Part shown: one piece after another, positions 11,770 through 23,677 of the stretch | Numbering within the stretch: the first letter of the stretch is position 1 | Layout of the letters: the number at the start of each line of letters is the position of its first letter | The notes under the pieces: model-generated | Databases searched by the model: none | What the model was told of the DNA's origin: nothing | What the model saw: only the letters and a program-made list of their open reading frames with translations | NCBI GenBank assembly: GCA_963920525.1 | Contig: OY986436.1 | Span: 13,405,467 to 13,469,466, forward strand | DNA from: Dichetophora obliterata | Taxonomy: Eukaryota; Arthropoda; Insecta; Diptera; Sciomyzidae | Length of the DNA: 64,000 bases | Direction: 5' to 3' | Position numbers and translations under genes: made by a program

Positions 11770-13689
11770 CGTGTCCGTAAGCGCAAAAAGCAGAAATTGC
11801 TTTTGAATAGATTCAAGTCTTTCACTGTGTGATTCAAAAGCAGGATTCCAAATAATGCATCCATATTCAAGAATAGGGCGCACTAACGCTCAGTATAATG
11901 CCTTCGTGACCCAAACATTTTTGAACTCTTTTGCACGCCGTTTTATAAAACCGAGTAGTTTGCTGGCCCTAGATACAATTTTATCATAATGTAAGTTGAA
12001 ACGCGAATTGTTGTCCAAGACTACACCGCGATCAACAATATGGTTGACTCTTTTAAGTTCAATGCTATTGAGGAAGTAACTGTTATTTGTTACCAAATTT
12101 TTACGGGAGAAGGTTATTACGCAGCATTTCTTAACATTAAGATGTAGTTTATTTTGATTGCACCAGTGCTCAAGAGATGACAGTTTCGACTGTAAGTAAA
12201 TTACATCTGTTTCCGATTTAATAACATGGTACATTTTTAGGTCGTCTGCATACATTAGATGTGGGATATCGCAAAGAATATCAGATAGGTCTGAGATAAA
12301 AATATTAAAGAGAAGTGGACCAAGGTGACTACCTTGTGGTACGCCGGATGTAACTAAAAACTGTTTGGATAAGAAGGTACCTTGAAATTTTACGAACTGA
12401 GACCTGTCGTGGAGATAGGACTTCAGCCAACAGAGCAAAGATCCTGAGATACCAATTTTTTCCAATTTGGAAGCCAAGATATCATGATCGACTCGATCAA
12501 AAGCTTTGCTAAAGTCGGTGTATATTGCCTCCACTTGATGTCCTTTTTCCATTTAACTTAAAACATCAGAGATCATAGTCATTAGATTTGTTGTGGTTGA
12601 TCTACCTTTACGGAAACCATGTTGCTGTTCGTTGAGTAAAGGATTTATAATAGATGTTTGTTTTGCGCATATAATTTTTTCGAACAATTTTGGAATAGCC
12701 GATAATATGGCGATTCCTCTATAGTTTTCAACAGACGTTTTATCGCCATTTTTATGTATTGGTGTTAGGTGAGATATCTTCCAATACGATGGAAAAGATC
12801 CTTGGAGTAGAGATTTGTTAAATATTATATATAAAGGCAAGATAAGTGTGTCTAAACATCGGACTAGTAAGTGCGGGGGTAACAAGTCTGGGCCGGGTCC
12901 TTTATTTGTATCAATTTCTTTAATCGCATTAGATATCTCATCACACGTTAGTTGGATATGATTAATTATAGGGCAAATTCCTGAAAACGGAGGGGAACTA
13001 TAAGTATTACTTGTGAAAACACAGAAAACTTCTTTAAAATAGTCTGCATATAAGTTGCTTATTTCATGAGGGTTGGAGGAATTGACATCACCTTTAAACA
13101 TAGAAGATGGATAGCCGCTAGATTTTCGCTTCATGTTAACGAAGTCAAAAAATTTTTGTGGCTCTTCGACAATTTTCTTGCCGATAAGGTTAGTGTACAA
13201 CTTATACGCTTCTTCTGACTTGATAGAGAACTCTTTAGATAGCTCGTCATATCTTAGCTTCAGTTCATCGCTTACATTATCGGTGTTTTTGAGAAGTTTG
13301 TAAATTTTGTTTCTTTGGTTTCTCAAAAATCTGAGATTTTTGTCTAGCCATGGCTCCGAAAGCTTATTCTTTTTCTTTATTTTTGGCACATAATTTTCGA
13401 TAGCAGTAAAAATGTGCTGATAAAATCTTGAGACAGCGCTGTCTAAATCTATGTTGGATAGAATATTATTCCAGTTTAGAGCATTTAGATAACATTTAAT
13501 ACTTTCGTAATCGGCGTTGAGGTAATCGTATGCAATAGAGTTATTATAAGACTGGGCAAAAGTAATGTCGTTAGCAGAGAAAGCAACTGTTAAAGCTGTA
13601 TGGTGAACAGTGTTAGTAAATAAATTTACTGCTTCAGTGCATGGACTAACCTTCACTTCATCGTACGAGTTTGTAAAGATAAAGTCCAA
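11770..13689 (-). pseudogene. LINE-A reverse transcriptase
   Basis: Reverse transcriptase of the LINE, which would copy the element RNA onto nicked target DNA. Visible motifs: a linker ending MFKGDVN; thumb/finger motifs GPGPDLLPPHLL, HLTPIHKNGDKTSVENYRGI and QQHGFRKGRSTTTN; the first catalytic Asp in YTDFSKAFDRVDHD; SGVPQGSHLGPLLFNIFISD; the core YADD at 12241-12252; and HLNVKKC. One in-frame stop splits it at 12553 and another precedes it at 13702. After 11890 the same protein goes on for about 40 residues (VRPILEYGCIIWNPAF) through a stop to the mariner junction. The active-site residues are kept; the stops disable it. Confidence 0.9.
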
Positions 13690-13701
13690 CCATCTGCCAT
13701 T

Positions 13702-14193
13702 TTAATTTTGTTCAAAAGAAACTTGTTGCAGATCGTTACCATAAAAGGTACTAAATAATGAGAAATCTATGGCATTAGAAAGGTGAACAGGAAAAAGATA
13801 CTTGTCATTTTCATCAACGACAAAAGAGATATTTGGACGGTTGAAGTCACCAAGAATAACAACCTTATCTTCCTCTTTAAGAGTGAATGTAAAGGAGGAC
13901 AGTGTTTCACATAGCTCGTTGTATGTTGTTTCACTTGAGCCGGGAGGAATGTAAACGACACCTATGTACATAAAAAGACTATTTCCTGAACAAACTTTAA
14001 TTATCAGGTGATCAACAAGTTTATGGGTATGCGTATCTATTAGCCCACTTGATAGAGAATTGTGAGTTGCTATGAGAACGCCACCTCCTCTAGAAAGACC
14101 AGTAGAGGAGTAATCCCGATCGTTTCTGAAGACTGTCAAGAATTTCTTCATTATTGAAGATATCATTTGCGACACAATTTGTGACAAAAACAA
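13702..14193 (-). pseudogene. LINE-A endonuclease domain, 5'-truncated
   Basis: C-terminal two thirds of an apurinic-type endonuclease that would nick the target DNA. Motifs: RNDRDYSSTGLSRGGGVLIA, YIGVVYIPPGSS, and VVILGDFNRPNI (the catalytic GDFN). It is in the same frame as the reverse transcriptase and separated from it by one stop codon (after FEQN). The first ~20 codons look unrelated, which marks the truncation point near 14190. A typical domain would start about 80 residues earlier. Confidence 0.82.
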
Positions 14194-14204
14194 TTTTAGA
14201 ATTA

Positions 14205-15300
14205 TATCATATATGATATTAGTTAGTATTACAAATGAGATTGATGATACAAAATGTATTAAGTTTTTACTTTATCTGTTATAGTAATTTTTTTTTATAA
14301 CAACCTTGAACTAGAAAAGGAATTCTTACAAAAAGTTTCTACTTTTTCTGTTATGGTATTTTTTTATGTCAACCTAGAACTAGAAAGGGAATTTTTGCAA
14401 ATATATTTTTAAAGTAATTCCGCTGAACGAATTTCAATAAAAAATTGATGATAAAAAGTTTGACAATAAATAAAAATTATTCAGCCTAAAAAATGGGATA
14501 ATAAATAATAAAAATGGGTTGAAATTTGTTTTCCACAGAAAAACTTTATTGTTAATAAGAGTATTTTACGACATTCATCATCTCACAACAGGAAGCATTT
14601 CAATGTAAACCACTTTTAAGCACAGCATCTCATAGTTCTTGCAACGAGAGCTATAAATTTTAGACTTTTTTTTTGGCCCTAAAATTTTTTGTTTCTCTTA
14701 GCTTTTGTAATAAAAAAATCCATTTAAGATTTCTTTATCTTATTGTTAACATAGCAGAAAATCGTAAAAATGTTACTAGCTCAAAATTGATCTGTACACG
14801 ATGTGTCATGCCTGTCAGTCAATCAATCAAACATCAACAAATCCATGCGTGATTGATGTTGGTTTGTTATTTGGCAGCGAAAAAATTTTTTATGCAAATT
14901 ATGATTTTAAAAGCAATTCAAATGGTTCTTTGTCATGCTTTAAAATTACGTACACATGTATTGTACAATGCAGTGCTTTATTTTGTATTTCCTGCCAACA
15001 ATTGTTAATGTTTCTTGATGCACTTGAAAACTTTTATGCTCTTGTCAGCTTGCCAAATATATTTTTAAACACGCTTTTTTACGATGGAAAACTGGGTTGA
15101 TTTCAGTCTGCAGCAATTTTGTGAAAACTCACTTGCCTACAATTTCAAAAGCAATCTCTAAATTGCAGTTGCATGTGAGCATGATGCTGAGCATGCTGCA
15201 ATTAACAAAGTAGTAGTAGACAATTTTTGACGACTATAATTTTTAAAAAATAACAAAAGTAAAAAAAAAAGGATAAGTGTAAAAGTAAAATTTATATAGA
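14205..15300. other. AT-rich non-coding stretch, nothing recognised
   Basis: At 14270-14400 two similar segments (about 'tactttatctgttatagtaatttttttttataacaaccttgaactagaaaagg') form a loose direct repeat of about 75 bp. There is otherwise no gene and no transposon end. Confidence 0.4.
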
Positions 15301-15302
15301 CA

Positions 15303-15557
15303 AATCGTCGCTTGAGAAAATAAAGGTCGTTTGTGAAAATTTTCACTTTTGAGATTATTGAGAAAAAGAATCTATAATTCAAAATCTAGCTGAGCATTAT
15401 TCTTCAGAACTTCAGGCCTATTTGCACTAACATTTCGCAATACATTACGAAATTTTTGTGGTCTTACCGCTATTTTTTTAGAGTTTATAGCACCTTTCTC
15501 TCATTAATCTCAAAAGTGAAAATTTTCACATACGACATTTATTTTCTCAGGCGACGA
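15303..15557. repeat. Inverted repeat with about 60-bp arms
   Basis: 15303-15365 (cgtcgcttgagaaaataaag...) is repeated in reverse complement at 15496-15557 (...atttattttctcaggcgacg), with about 130 bp between. Because of this, the open frames on opposite strands translate to the same peptide (ISKVKIFT.D.YFL.RR), a sign of a repeat and not of genes. Possibly a foldback or MITE remnant; no target-site duplication was found. Confidence 0.65.
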
Positions 15558-17020
15558 AATGACAAATTTTGGTTGCTATTCGTGAGTAAAAAGCTTATTG
15601 TACTTATTACCCTGTTAATTGTATCGTACTTCGCTTTGAGAATTTAATTTTTATACCCCCATGCATTCTGCGTTAGAGGCATATTAATATTGTCACTCCG
15701 TTTGTAACGACCATAAGGAGGCGTGTCAGGCATAGAAAGTAGATATGTACATTAGACCGGTTATTTAAAAAAAATTTTTTGCGATCGATCTGACCCGGGC
15801 ATAAAAAGTTTCCATTTGGCTTAGAAGTTTCTGATATGAAATTTGGTGACGATCGGATTATGTTGGGTGGACCCAATGAGGCTTCAAAAAATGTAAATAC
15901 GTATTACATAGATAAATATGTGGTTTTATTTAAATTAATTTAAAATAAGCAATATTTTACTTATTTTTCGTACTCATTTAGCACTAAATTGTTCTTTTTA
16001 TTAAAATACCTTTTCAAAAACTTATCATTGATCAAAATCGGTTGAAAAATGAGAGAGATATAACACTTTTAATCTTTCATCAAACTTGCTTTTTTTATTG
16101 TACCATGCTAGTTTTTAATTATTTTAAATTTCGAGCCATGGCATGATTACACAGGTAGCATTGACAGTTGGTTGGGAAACCATCTCCTCTCAAAAAATAT
16201 ACTCACAAAGAGACCTCTCACAATTCTCAATGGCCGCATTCAGCGGAGTCAACTGATGTGAACAGTGCTGCCAGAAGAATTTTGAGCCTGTAGCTAAAAT
16301 TGCTAACAAAAATAGCTTAAATGAGCTAACCAAGTTGTAAGTTATTGAATTTAATGTGAATAGTTTAATTGCATATGTTTCACACTCAAATTTGCAGCGT
16401 TTTTCTGTGTTAATTAATTTAATATATTAAATGTAAATAAAAGTAATGTTAGTTTTTGCCACTTTCTTCAATTGTCGCTTCGTTTCACTAACAGCTGCTT
16501 TTGACAGGCTATAAAAGGACGTCAAAGTTTCTTGGTGCCCCGAAAATTCTGTCTGGTACTGGAGAAAATACCGCTCTATTGTTTACGAACAATTAATTGC
16601 TATGAGCTGCAATGAGCTTCGACACAACTTCCTTCAATACGGGCCCGGGAAATGGCGCGTGCGTTCATTTACAAGAATACCTCTGTCGAAATTTGATAAA
16701 ATTGCCAAGCCGTCATCACATGTACGAGATTGTACTAAAAAGTGTTTTCGAAACAAAATTTTCCAAAAGTAGCGCACCCGAAGTTCAAATTTTTAATCGC
16801 TTTGCGAATCGGTGGAACACCCTCGATTACTGCTCATTTCAATGTGGCCTTCAAGATCATATTGTGCGCTCGAAAATAGATGACAATGAGAGTCAGGACA
16901 TCACAAATTTCTGCCGAGCATAGCTACAGCTCACTCAAATTCGAGCGGATTATAAAGAATTGCTACAGCTCGTAGTCGCATTCCTCGCTGGAAATAGTAG
17001 GAATTTCCGGACGTGCAGAG

Positions 17021-17507
17021 TAAGGTTCATTTATAAGATTGTGGCACTTGAGAGAAATGCACTCTTTTTCCCGCCTTTGCTCGAACTGTCACTGTGCTTT
17101 TCTTTGTTCTAAGCATTAATTTTCTTCATTTCTTTTCATCCATTCTGACAGTTCGACCGAGATCTCTCTCAAGTGCCACAACCTTAGTCCCGGTTTATAC
17201 TCGTCAAGACTTGACGGTCAAGTCTTGCGTTCGGTGGAGCGGGAATCGTAACATAAGGGAAAGAAAATATTGACCGTACCGTCAATTCTTGGGCAATTCG
17301 TTTTGTGTTCGTTCGTTGTCTCGCTATTTTCAATGTTATTTCGGCGTCATCAGTACAAACTTGAGAAGGAAAAGGGAGCAGTGAAAGAAACAATTGACCG
17401 TCAACTCTTGACGAGTGTAAATTGAATCGTCAAGTTTAAAAGGGAATATGCAAAACTTGAACGTCAAGTCTTGACGAGTATAAACCGGGACTTATAAATG
17501 AGCCTTG
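17021..17507. mobile_element. hAT-type MITE, 8-bp TSD GTGCAGAG
   Basis: Ends read TAAGGTTCATTTATAAG and, inward from the right, CAAGGCTCATTTATAAG. The 8-bp duplication GTGCAGAG is perfect (17013-17020 and 17508-17515). Inside are two further inverted pairs: GTGGCACTTGAGAGA...TCTCTCAAGTGCCAC (about 17041-17182), and CCCGGTTTATACTCGTCAAG...CTTGACGAGTATAAACCGGG (about 17190-17490). It interrupts the transposase gene around it. Confidence 0.85.
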
Positions 17508-17619
17508 GTGCAGAGCAACATCGCACGCAAGATTTATGTCAAAAGCCATTTACTCACTCAAAAATATTTCTCTTCCCTGGACAATTCCATTTGACTGCGA
17601 GAAAATTGGGTGCTCTGTG

Positions 17620-18296
17620 CAGTGTTGCCAGGTTAGGGGATTTCCCCCTAGATTTAGGGGTTTTTTAACTGTTTTGTGGGATTTTAGGGGTAATGAATCT
17701 TAAGGGGATTTTTTAGGGAGATTTAATTCTTTTTAGGGGTTTTTTAGAGGTATTTGAAAAACTGATCTTTGGAAATAAAGTTTTCTTACTTTTCCATAAA
17801 ATTATGCTAAAATACTTAAGAAAAAATGATATTTGGCTTTTTGGATATTTCAGCAACACTTTACAAAAACAGCTTAATTGACAGTACTTCAAATAAATTA
17901 CCAATAATTTCCCACTTCACTTTTAACTTCTTCGCGCTTTACTTGCAATTGATTAAAAACTAAAAATAAGCAAGTATGGGAAATACTATAGACAATAAAT
18001 ATATGAATAAAATATATAAAAAAAGTGGAAAACGGAGCCTCCTTTCAAAAGTAAGTTTTCATTTTAAAGTCAATTTCACATTAGACAATTGAGAACTATG
18101 AAGCAACTTTCCGCCTTTTTTAAAGACGTCTAACAGCTCAGCCCTTCAAATACATAGGTTTGCATTGCAGTTGCACAACTTCTTAGTTACCCCCTATGTT
18201 TTTTTGTATGTTTTTCGAAAAAAATTTTTAGGGGAATTTTAGGGGGATTTGAAATCCAATCTAGGGGTAAATGGTGAAAGGCATCTGGCAACACTG
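17620..18296. mobile_element. hAT-type MITE, 8-bp TSD GCTCTGTG
   Basis: Terminal repeats CAGTGTTGCCAG (left) and CTGGCAACACTG (right), flanked by the perfect 8-bp duplication GCTCTGTG (17612-17619 and 18297-18304). Next to each end lies a G-rich run (ttaggggatttccccctaga / tctaggggtaaa...). It also interrupts the transposase and has no coding of its own. Confidence 0.9.
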
Positions 18297-19134
18297 GCTC
18301 TGTGGTTTGTTCAAGCGTGGTTTGGGTGCACAAATGGCATCAGAGCGCCAAACCAAGCCTTGAATTTTCTCAAGGATTTGGCAGCATACGTAGGAACCGA
18401 TGAAGCCGCATCTGATGCAGCGTTGGATAAATTTAAAAATCATTAGTGGCATTTGGCAACCGAAACAACTGCCTTGGCCTTTTTGATCCGGAGGTTACAC
18501 TGGAAGAAAAGCGGAACATGGTTAAACGCCTTCAATACGCGGAGCCTATCGTAAAATTGGCAGGTGGTCGAAAATTTGCTAAAGCAGAGTTCTTGCAATT
18601 TGACCCCTTTACGATTTCAAAGATGCCATTCACTTTTGTAACAATTTATTTGTCGTCAATGATACTGTTGATAGGGGAGTGAAATTCATGACAACCGGAT
18701 CCTGACAAATGATGAAGATCAGAAGCAATTAGTACTGCAAATTGTTGAATCGTACCGAAACAAATATCCATCGTTTTCCAAATCTGCTCTATCGTAATCA
18801 ATATATTCTTGTTACTTTCTTATTTTTCAACCGATTTTGTTCAATGATAACTTTTTGGAAAGGTATTTTAATTTAAAGAACAACTTTGTGCTAAATAAGT
18901 AATATATTGCTTATTTTTAAATTATTTGAATAAAACCACATATTTTTCTATGTAATACGTATCATATTTTTTAAGCCCCAATTGGGCCCACCAAATATAA
19001 TCCGATCGTCACCAAATTTTATATCAGAAGCTTCTAAGCCAAAAGGAAACTTTTTAGGCCCGGCACAAAAAGATCGCACATATTTAAAAAATTTCAGTAT
19101 AGCAAAAAACCGGTCTGATGTACATTCTTGATCA

Positions 19135-19560
19135 CCACCACCTTCTTCTATTGTAATGAAATTTGCAATATGGGCATTTCCATGATCGCGCACGTAACGT
19201 TCGTAAGCCTTTTTTGTTGTTAAAAATTAAAAAGAGCAAAGAAAACTTTAAACTTTTTTGTCCTATTTTGATTTTTGAATAGCTCTCTAAAAGAACTATA
19301 TTTAGTTACACTAAATGGTAGAAGCGATCGAAAGTATTGCCCAAAGATATAGGCAAACAAAAAAGGACGCATTACGACACAAAAAAAAGAAGTGGTTTTT
19401 GTCTGCATCAATATAAACGAAAAAATCGGCGAAGTGTGCACGAGTTTTCGTTATGAAAGTTATTTTAATAAAATCTAGAATAATGTTGCTAAATATTCAT
19501 AATTGTTTTGTTGTCTACTTTATTTTTTTTTTTTATACAAACCATAGTGTGACACGTTAC
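19135..19560. other. AT-rich non-coding stretch, nothing recognised
   Basis: No supportable gene or element end was seen. Confidence 0.35.
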
Positions 19561-19573
19561 GATACAGATTTTT

Positions 19574-19696
19574 CTCTTCAAAGAAGTACAAATTTTTTAC
19601 AGTTTTATTTTTTTAATTGAATTAGAAAAACATGCCTTCAAAGAAGTAAACATTTTTTATAGTTTTATTTATTTAATTGAACTAGAAATACATATA
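19574..19696. repeat. Tandem duplication, two units of about 60 bp
   Basis: The string 'cttcaaagaagta' followed by 'tttttta.agttttattt.tttaattgaa.tagaaa.aca' occurs twice in a row with few differences. Confidence 0.6.
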
Positions 19697-19911
19697 AAGT
19701 GTAATTATGCGAGTATTTATTATACTTATAAAATTACAACTTTCATTAAAATTTTTCAACTTTTGCCATAATTTTTTCAATTTCTGTTGCCATTTTTTTC
19801 AAATTCAAATTGAGATCAGCTCCCAGCATTCTCACAATATAAATTTAAAGATTTCTTCTCGTTTATGGAGGCTTAAAAAATTTTCAGTAACATTTAATTT
19901 TTCAGTCGCGG

Positions 19912-22900
19912 CAGAGACTATAAATACTTATAGACATTGCAACTGAAAGGAACGGCACGAAATGAAAAATTTGCCCGTACAAGTCAAGAGACCCGACGAG
20001 TAACAAACCTAGCGAGTACTCGCTTGCAAGAATTTGTGTTGCTAGCACAACATCATATGTTCCTTAAAGTTTTGTTTATGTTGCTAGAGTGTGTTGCTAT
20101 ATTTTATATACATATTATATACTTTCTATATATATTTTCTAGATTTCGCAGTAGTGCAGCATGTCGTTTGTTTAGGTTTTTTTTGCTTGATTTGTTGTTG
20201 CTGCATTGGTTTTTTTTTGCTGCTTTTTCTTGTGTTAGGATTTTGTTCACGTTTTGGCAGCTTTTGATCTTTAAAAATAAATCATATTTTTGTGATTTTG
20301 TCTATCTGAGGCAAAGGCGTTTAAGATAAATCGCTATATCTTTTTTATTTCTAATCGGATTCAAATGCTCCAAAGAGCAAAATTTTAGAAAATGGATTAA
20401 TCTTTCAAATGACATTAAAATTAAATTTTAGAAAAAAAAAATAATTATTTACTATCTACCTATTTTAAACCGATTTAAAACAAAAACTCTAATTTGCTGC
20501 ACAGGGTAAAATTTACTCAATCCTTTTAATTTCACTTTTTTAAAGAAAATACTCTCAATTTTGTTTTTATTCAAGATCGTCAGATATAAATCATATTTTT
20601 GCGATTTTGTCTATCTGAAGCAAAGACGTTTTAGATAAATCGCTGTATCTTTTTTGTTTCTAATCGGATTCAAATGCACCGAAGGACAACATTTTAGAAA
20701 ATTTATCAATATTCTAAATGACATTAAAATTAAATTTTAAAAAAAATAAACCAATTATTTATTAACAATTCTTACCTATATCCTTTCAAATGACATCAAA
20801 ATAAAGTTTTGCAAAAATTAATCGAATTCTTTATTTACTATTTTTACCTTTATCTATTCAAATAATATCAAAATTAAATTTTAACAGAATTAATCCGATT
20901 ATTTATTAACTATTTTAAATAGATTTAAAACAAAAACTCCAATAATCACTTTTAATTGATTTTTTTTAAGAAAAAACCATGCATTTTATTTTCTTGTTTT
21001 ATTTATTTAGAATTAAATTATGATTTGTCTAATTTGTTGTTAAGAAAAAAATAAAAAGTAGTATTCTATTGCCACGCAGGACAATCGGCAGCTACACGAA
21101 TTGCCTTGTGTTATTCTTGTTGCTTTGCCTATTTTGTAGCATCTTCCAATTGGAGACTTATTTTTTTACATTTGATTAAATTGCAATTCGGCAATTTATA
21201 TTATCAAAAAAATATTTTTTTTCTAAAGCAAAATGTAGGCTTATTAACAAATTGTAAGCTCTAATTTTTGTATTAAATAGTGAAAAAGGAATACATATAT
21301 GAAAACCAAAACAACTGAAATGCTTTTAAGTTTTTTGTTATATTGCTGACTTAAACATGAATTATTATAAAATAAGTTTTGAAGTTTTTTGTGATAAATT
21401 TAAAATTTGCTAAATAAATGAAATTTTTAAATTTTTTTCCTTTTCCTTCGAAAATTTAAAAATTACAAAATAAATGAAATTTTTTAAGATTTCTTCTTTG
21501 CTTTTAAATTTCAATTATTTCAAATGTATATAAGTTTTAAGGAAATACCATACAAAAATAAAAATAATTACAAAAGCCTGGGGGAAAACATTGCTAAATG
21601 AGGTGCACTTATTTTTAACAATATGAGGTGCATTCAGTTTAGAGTAGAGATGAGCGATATTTTGATACCGGTGATTTAGTCACCGTGATTGAAAAATCAC
21701 TGGTAACTGTGGTGATTAAATACGATTAAAAAACCGTGATCAGTGATTGAGCTTTTGTTAATTTTTTGTCTTATGTCGTTTGCAGCGATTCGTGATATAA
21801 CCAGTGATTTTTTGATTGTGCGAGAATTTTTTGTCTCTGTTTCTCAAGTACGCATATCATATTCTACCATATCATATTCAATCACCACAGTTACCAGTGA
21901 TTTTTCAATCACGGTGACTAAATCACCGGTATCAAAATATCGCTCATCTCTACTCTAAACTGAATGCACCTCATATTGTTAAAAATAAGTGCACCTCATT
22001 TAGCAATGTTTTCCCCCAGGCTTTTGTAATTATTTTTATTTTTGTATGGTATTTCCTTAAAACTTATATACATTTGAAATAATTGAAATTTAAAAGCAAA
22101 GAAGAAATCTTAAAAAATTTCATTTATTTTGTAATTTTTAAATTTTCGAAGGAAAAGGAAAAAAATTTAAAAATTTCATTTATTTAGCAAATTTTAAATT
22201 TATCACAAAAAACTTCAAAACTTATTTTATAATAATTCATGTTTAAGTCAGCAAAATAACAAAAAACTTAAAAGCATTTCAGTTGTTTTGGTTTTCATAT
22301 ATGTATTCCTTTTTCACTATTTAATACAAAAATTAGAGCTTACAATTTGTTAATAAGCCTACATTTTGCTTTAGAAAAAAAATATTTTTTTGATAATATA
22401 AATTGCCGAATTGCAATTTAATCAAATGTAAAAAAATAAGTCTCCAATTGGAAGATGCTACAAAATAGGCAAAGCAACAAGAATAACACAAGGCAATTCG
22501 TGTAGCTGCCGATTGTCCTGCGTGGCAATAGAATACTACTTTTTATTTTTTTCTTAACAACAAATTAGACAAATCATAATTTAATTCTAAATAAATAAAA
22601 CAAGAAAATAAAATGCATGGTTTTTTCTTAAAAAAAATCAATTAAAAGTGATTATTGGAGTTTTTGTTTTAAATCTATTTAAAATAGTTAATAAATAATC
22701 GGATTAATTCTGTTAAAATTTAATTTTGATATTATTTGAATAGATAAAGGTAAAAATAGTAAATAAAGAATTCGATTAATTTTTGCAAAACTTTATTTTG
22801 ATGTCATTTGAAAGGATAAAGGTAAGAATTGTTAATAAATAATTGGTTTATTTTTTTTTAAATTTAATTTTAATGTCATTTAGAATATTGATAAATTTTC

Positions 22901-23677
22901 TAAAATGTTGTCCTTCGGTGCATTTGAATCCGATTAGAAACAAAAAAGATATAGCGATTTATCTAAAACGTCTTTGCTTCAGATAGACAAAATCGCAAAA
23001 ATATGATTTATATCTGACGATCTTGAATAAAAACAAAATTGAGAGTATTTTCTTTAAAAAAGTGAAATTAAAAGGATTGAGTAAATTTTACCCTGTGCAG
23101 CAAATTAGAGTTTTTGTTTTAAATCGGTTTAAAATAGGTAGATAGTAAATAATTATTTTTTTTTCTAAAATTTAATTTTAATGTCATTTGAAAGATTAAT
23201 CCATTTTCTAAAATTTTGCTCTTTGGAGCATTTGAATCCGATTAGAAATAAAAAAGATATAGCGATTTATCTTAAACGCCTTTGCCTCAGATAGACAAAA
23301 TCGCAAAAATATGATTTATTTTTAAAGATCAAAAGCTGCCAAAACGTGAACAAAATCCTAACACAAGAAAAAGCAGCAAAAAAAAACCAATGCAGCAACA
23401 ACAAATCAAGCAAAAAAACCTAAACAAACGACATGCTGCACTACTGCGAAATCTAGAAAATATATGTATATATATATGTATATAAAATATAGCAACACAC
23501 TCTAGCAACATAAACAAAACTTTAAGGAACATATGATGTTGTGCTAGCAACACAAATTCTTGCAAGCGAGTACTCGCTAGGTTTGTTACTCGTCGGGTCT
23601 CTTGACTTGTACGGGCAAATTTTTCATTTCGTGCCGTTCCTTTCAGTTGCAATGTCTATAAGTATTTATAGTCTCTG
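19912..23677. mobile_element. Giant foldback palindrome (3.77 kb) with 7-bp flanking duplication
   Basis: The two halves are reverse complements of each other over about 1.8 kb: 19912-21728 pairs with 21870-23677, leaving a central spacer of about 140 bp. Ends read CAGAGACTATAAATACTTAT on both sides. The direct repeat GTCGCGG flanks it (19905-19911 and 23678-23684), which marks it as one inserted unit. The arms look about 99% identical, with a net 8-bp length difference in the TATA-rich part near 20110/23470. No transposase is visible; an open frame (MQLKGTARNEKF...) appears in both arms only because they are copies. The ends (CAGAGAC) and duplication size suggest a hAT- or P-like mobiliser, or a Foldback element. 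Confidence 0.85.
20264..20780. repeat. Internal direct repeat within each palindrome arm
   Basis: A segment of about 180 bp beginning 'ataaatcatatttttgtgattttgtctatctga' (20275) recurs at about 20585 with high similarity, including 'gataaatcgct.tatctttttt' and 'ctaatcggattcaaatgc'. Related fragments ('tcaaatgaca.taaaa.taaa') continue to about 20910. The mirror copies lie at about 22830-23330 in the other arm. Confidence 0.7.

Larger units (their letters stand above)
9589..14200 (-). mobile_element. CR1/Jockey-type non-LTR retrotransposon (LINE-A), 5'-truncated, interrupted by a mariner
   Basis: Read on the minus strand this gives, in order: part of an APE-type endonuclease (14193-13702), a linker and reverse transcriptase (13689-11770), the C-terminal domain (10435-10081), a 3' UTR of about 470 bp, and a tail of about five AAAT units (9609-9590). 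The start is lost within the endonuclease domain, as usual for LINEs. A mariner (10436-11767) sits between the reverse transcriptase and the C-terminal part. There is no RNase H. The clade call is by motif style and could be CR1, Daphne or Jockey. Confidence 0.85.
16525..18797 (+). pseudogene. hAT-like transposase of an arthropod transposon family, split by two MITEs
   Basis: The pieces join in order: KFLGAPKILSGTGEN; then (16612-16923) SFDTTSFNTGPGNGACVHL, LIKLPSRHHMYEIVLKSVF, VQIFNRFANRWNTLDY; then ELLQLVVAFLAGNSRNF up to 17013; then RFMSKAIYSLK (17516-17611); then ALNFLKDLAAYVGTDEAAS, HLATETTALAFFDPEV (from 18305); then DTVDRGVKF and DEDQKQLVLQIVESYRNKYP, stop at 18797. I recall multicopy insect proteins with this same order (D-TT-NTG, CRHH-EIVL, FLKDL, SEEL-like, DRGV..DE.QKQ), probably RNase-H-fold transposases. 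The exact superfamily name is uncertain. There are several frameshifts plus a stop at 18444, so it is inactive. Without the two insertions the coding length is about 1.09 kb. Confidence 0.7.
15715..19135 (+). mobile_element. Decayed DNA transposon with long inverted arms and a hAT-like transposase
   Basis: A broken transposase gene (16525-18797) lies between two inverted copies of one ~330 bp sequence: left arm about 15740-16060, right arm about 18815-19120. They share 'aagtttcc.tttggcttaga', 'tttggtgacgatcggatta', 'tacgtattacata' and 'aaaatcggttgaaaaat' at roughly 80% identity by eye. The arms end directly next to the coding region on the right, which suggests long terminal repeats of the same element. 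The exact ends and target duplication were not found. Two independent repeats in opposite orientation is the alternative. Confidence 0.6.

Noticed and set aside
15158..15647. Two open frames on opposite strands with the same peptide words
   Set aside because: Both are translations of one inverted repeat, not genes.
19937..20329. Open frame of 130 codons (MQLKGTARNEKF...) mirrored at 23329-23652
   Set aside because: It occurs twice only because the palindrome arms are copies. The C-terminal parts become low-complexity, and I see no known domain.
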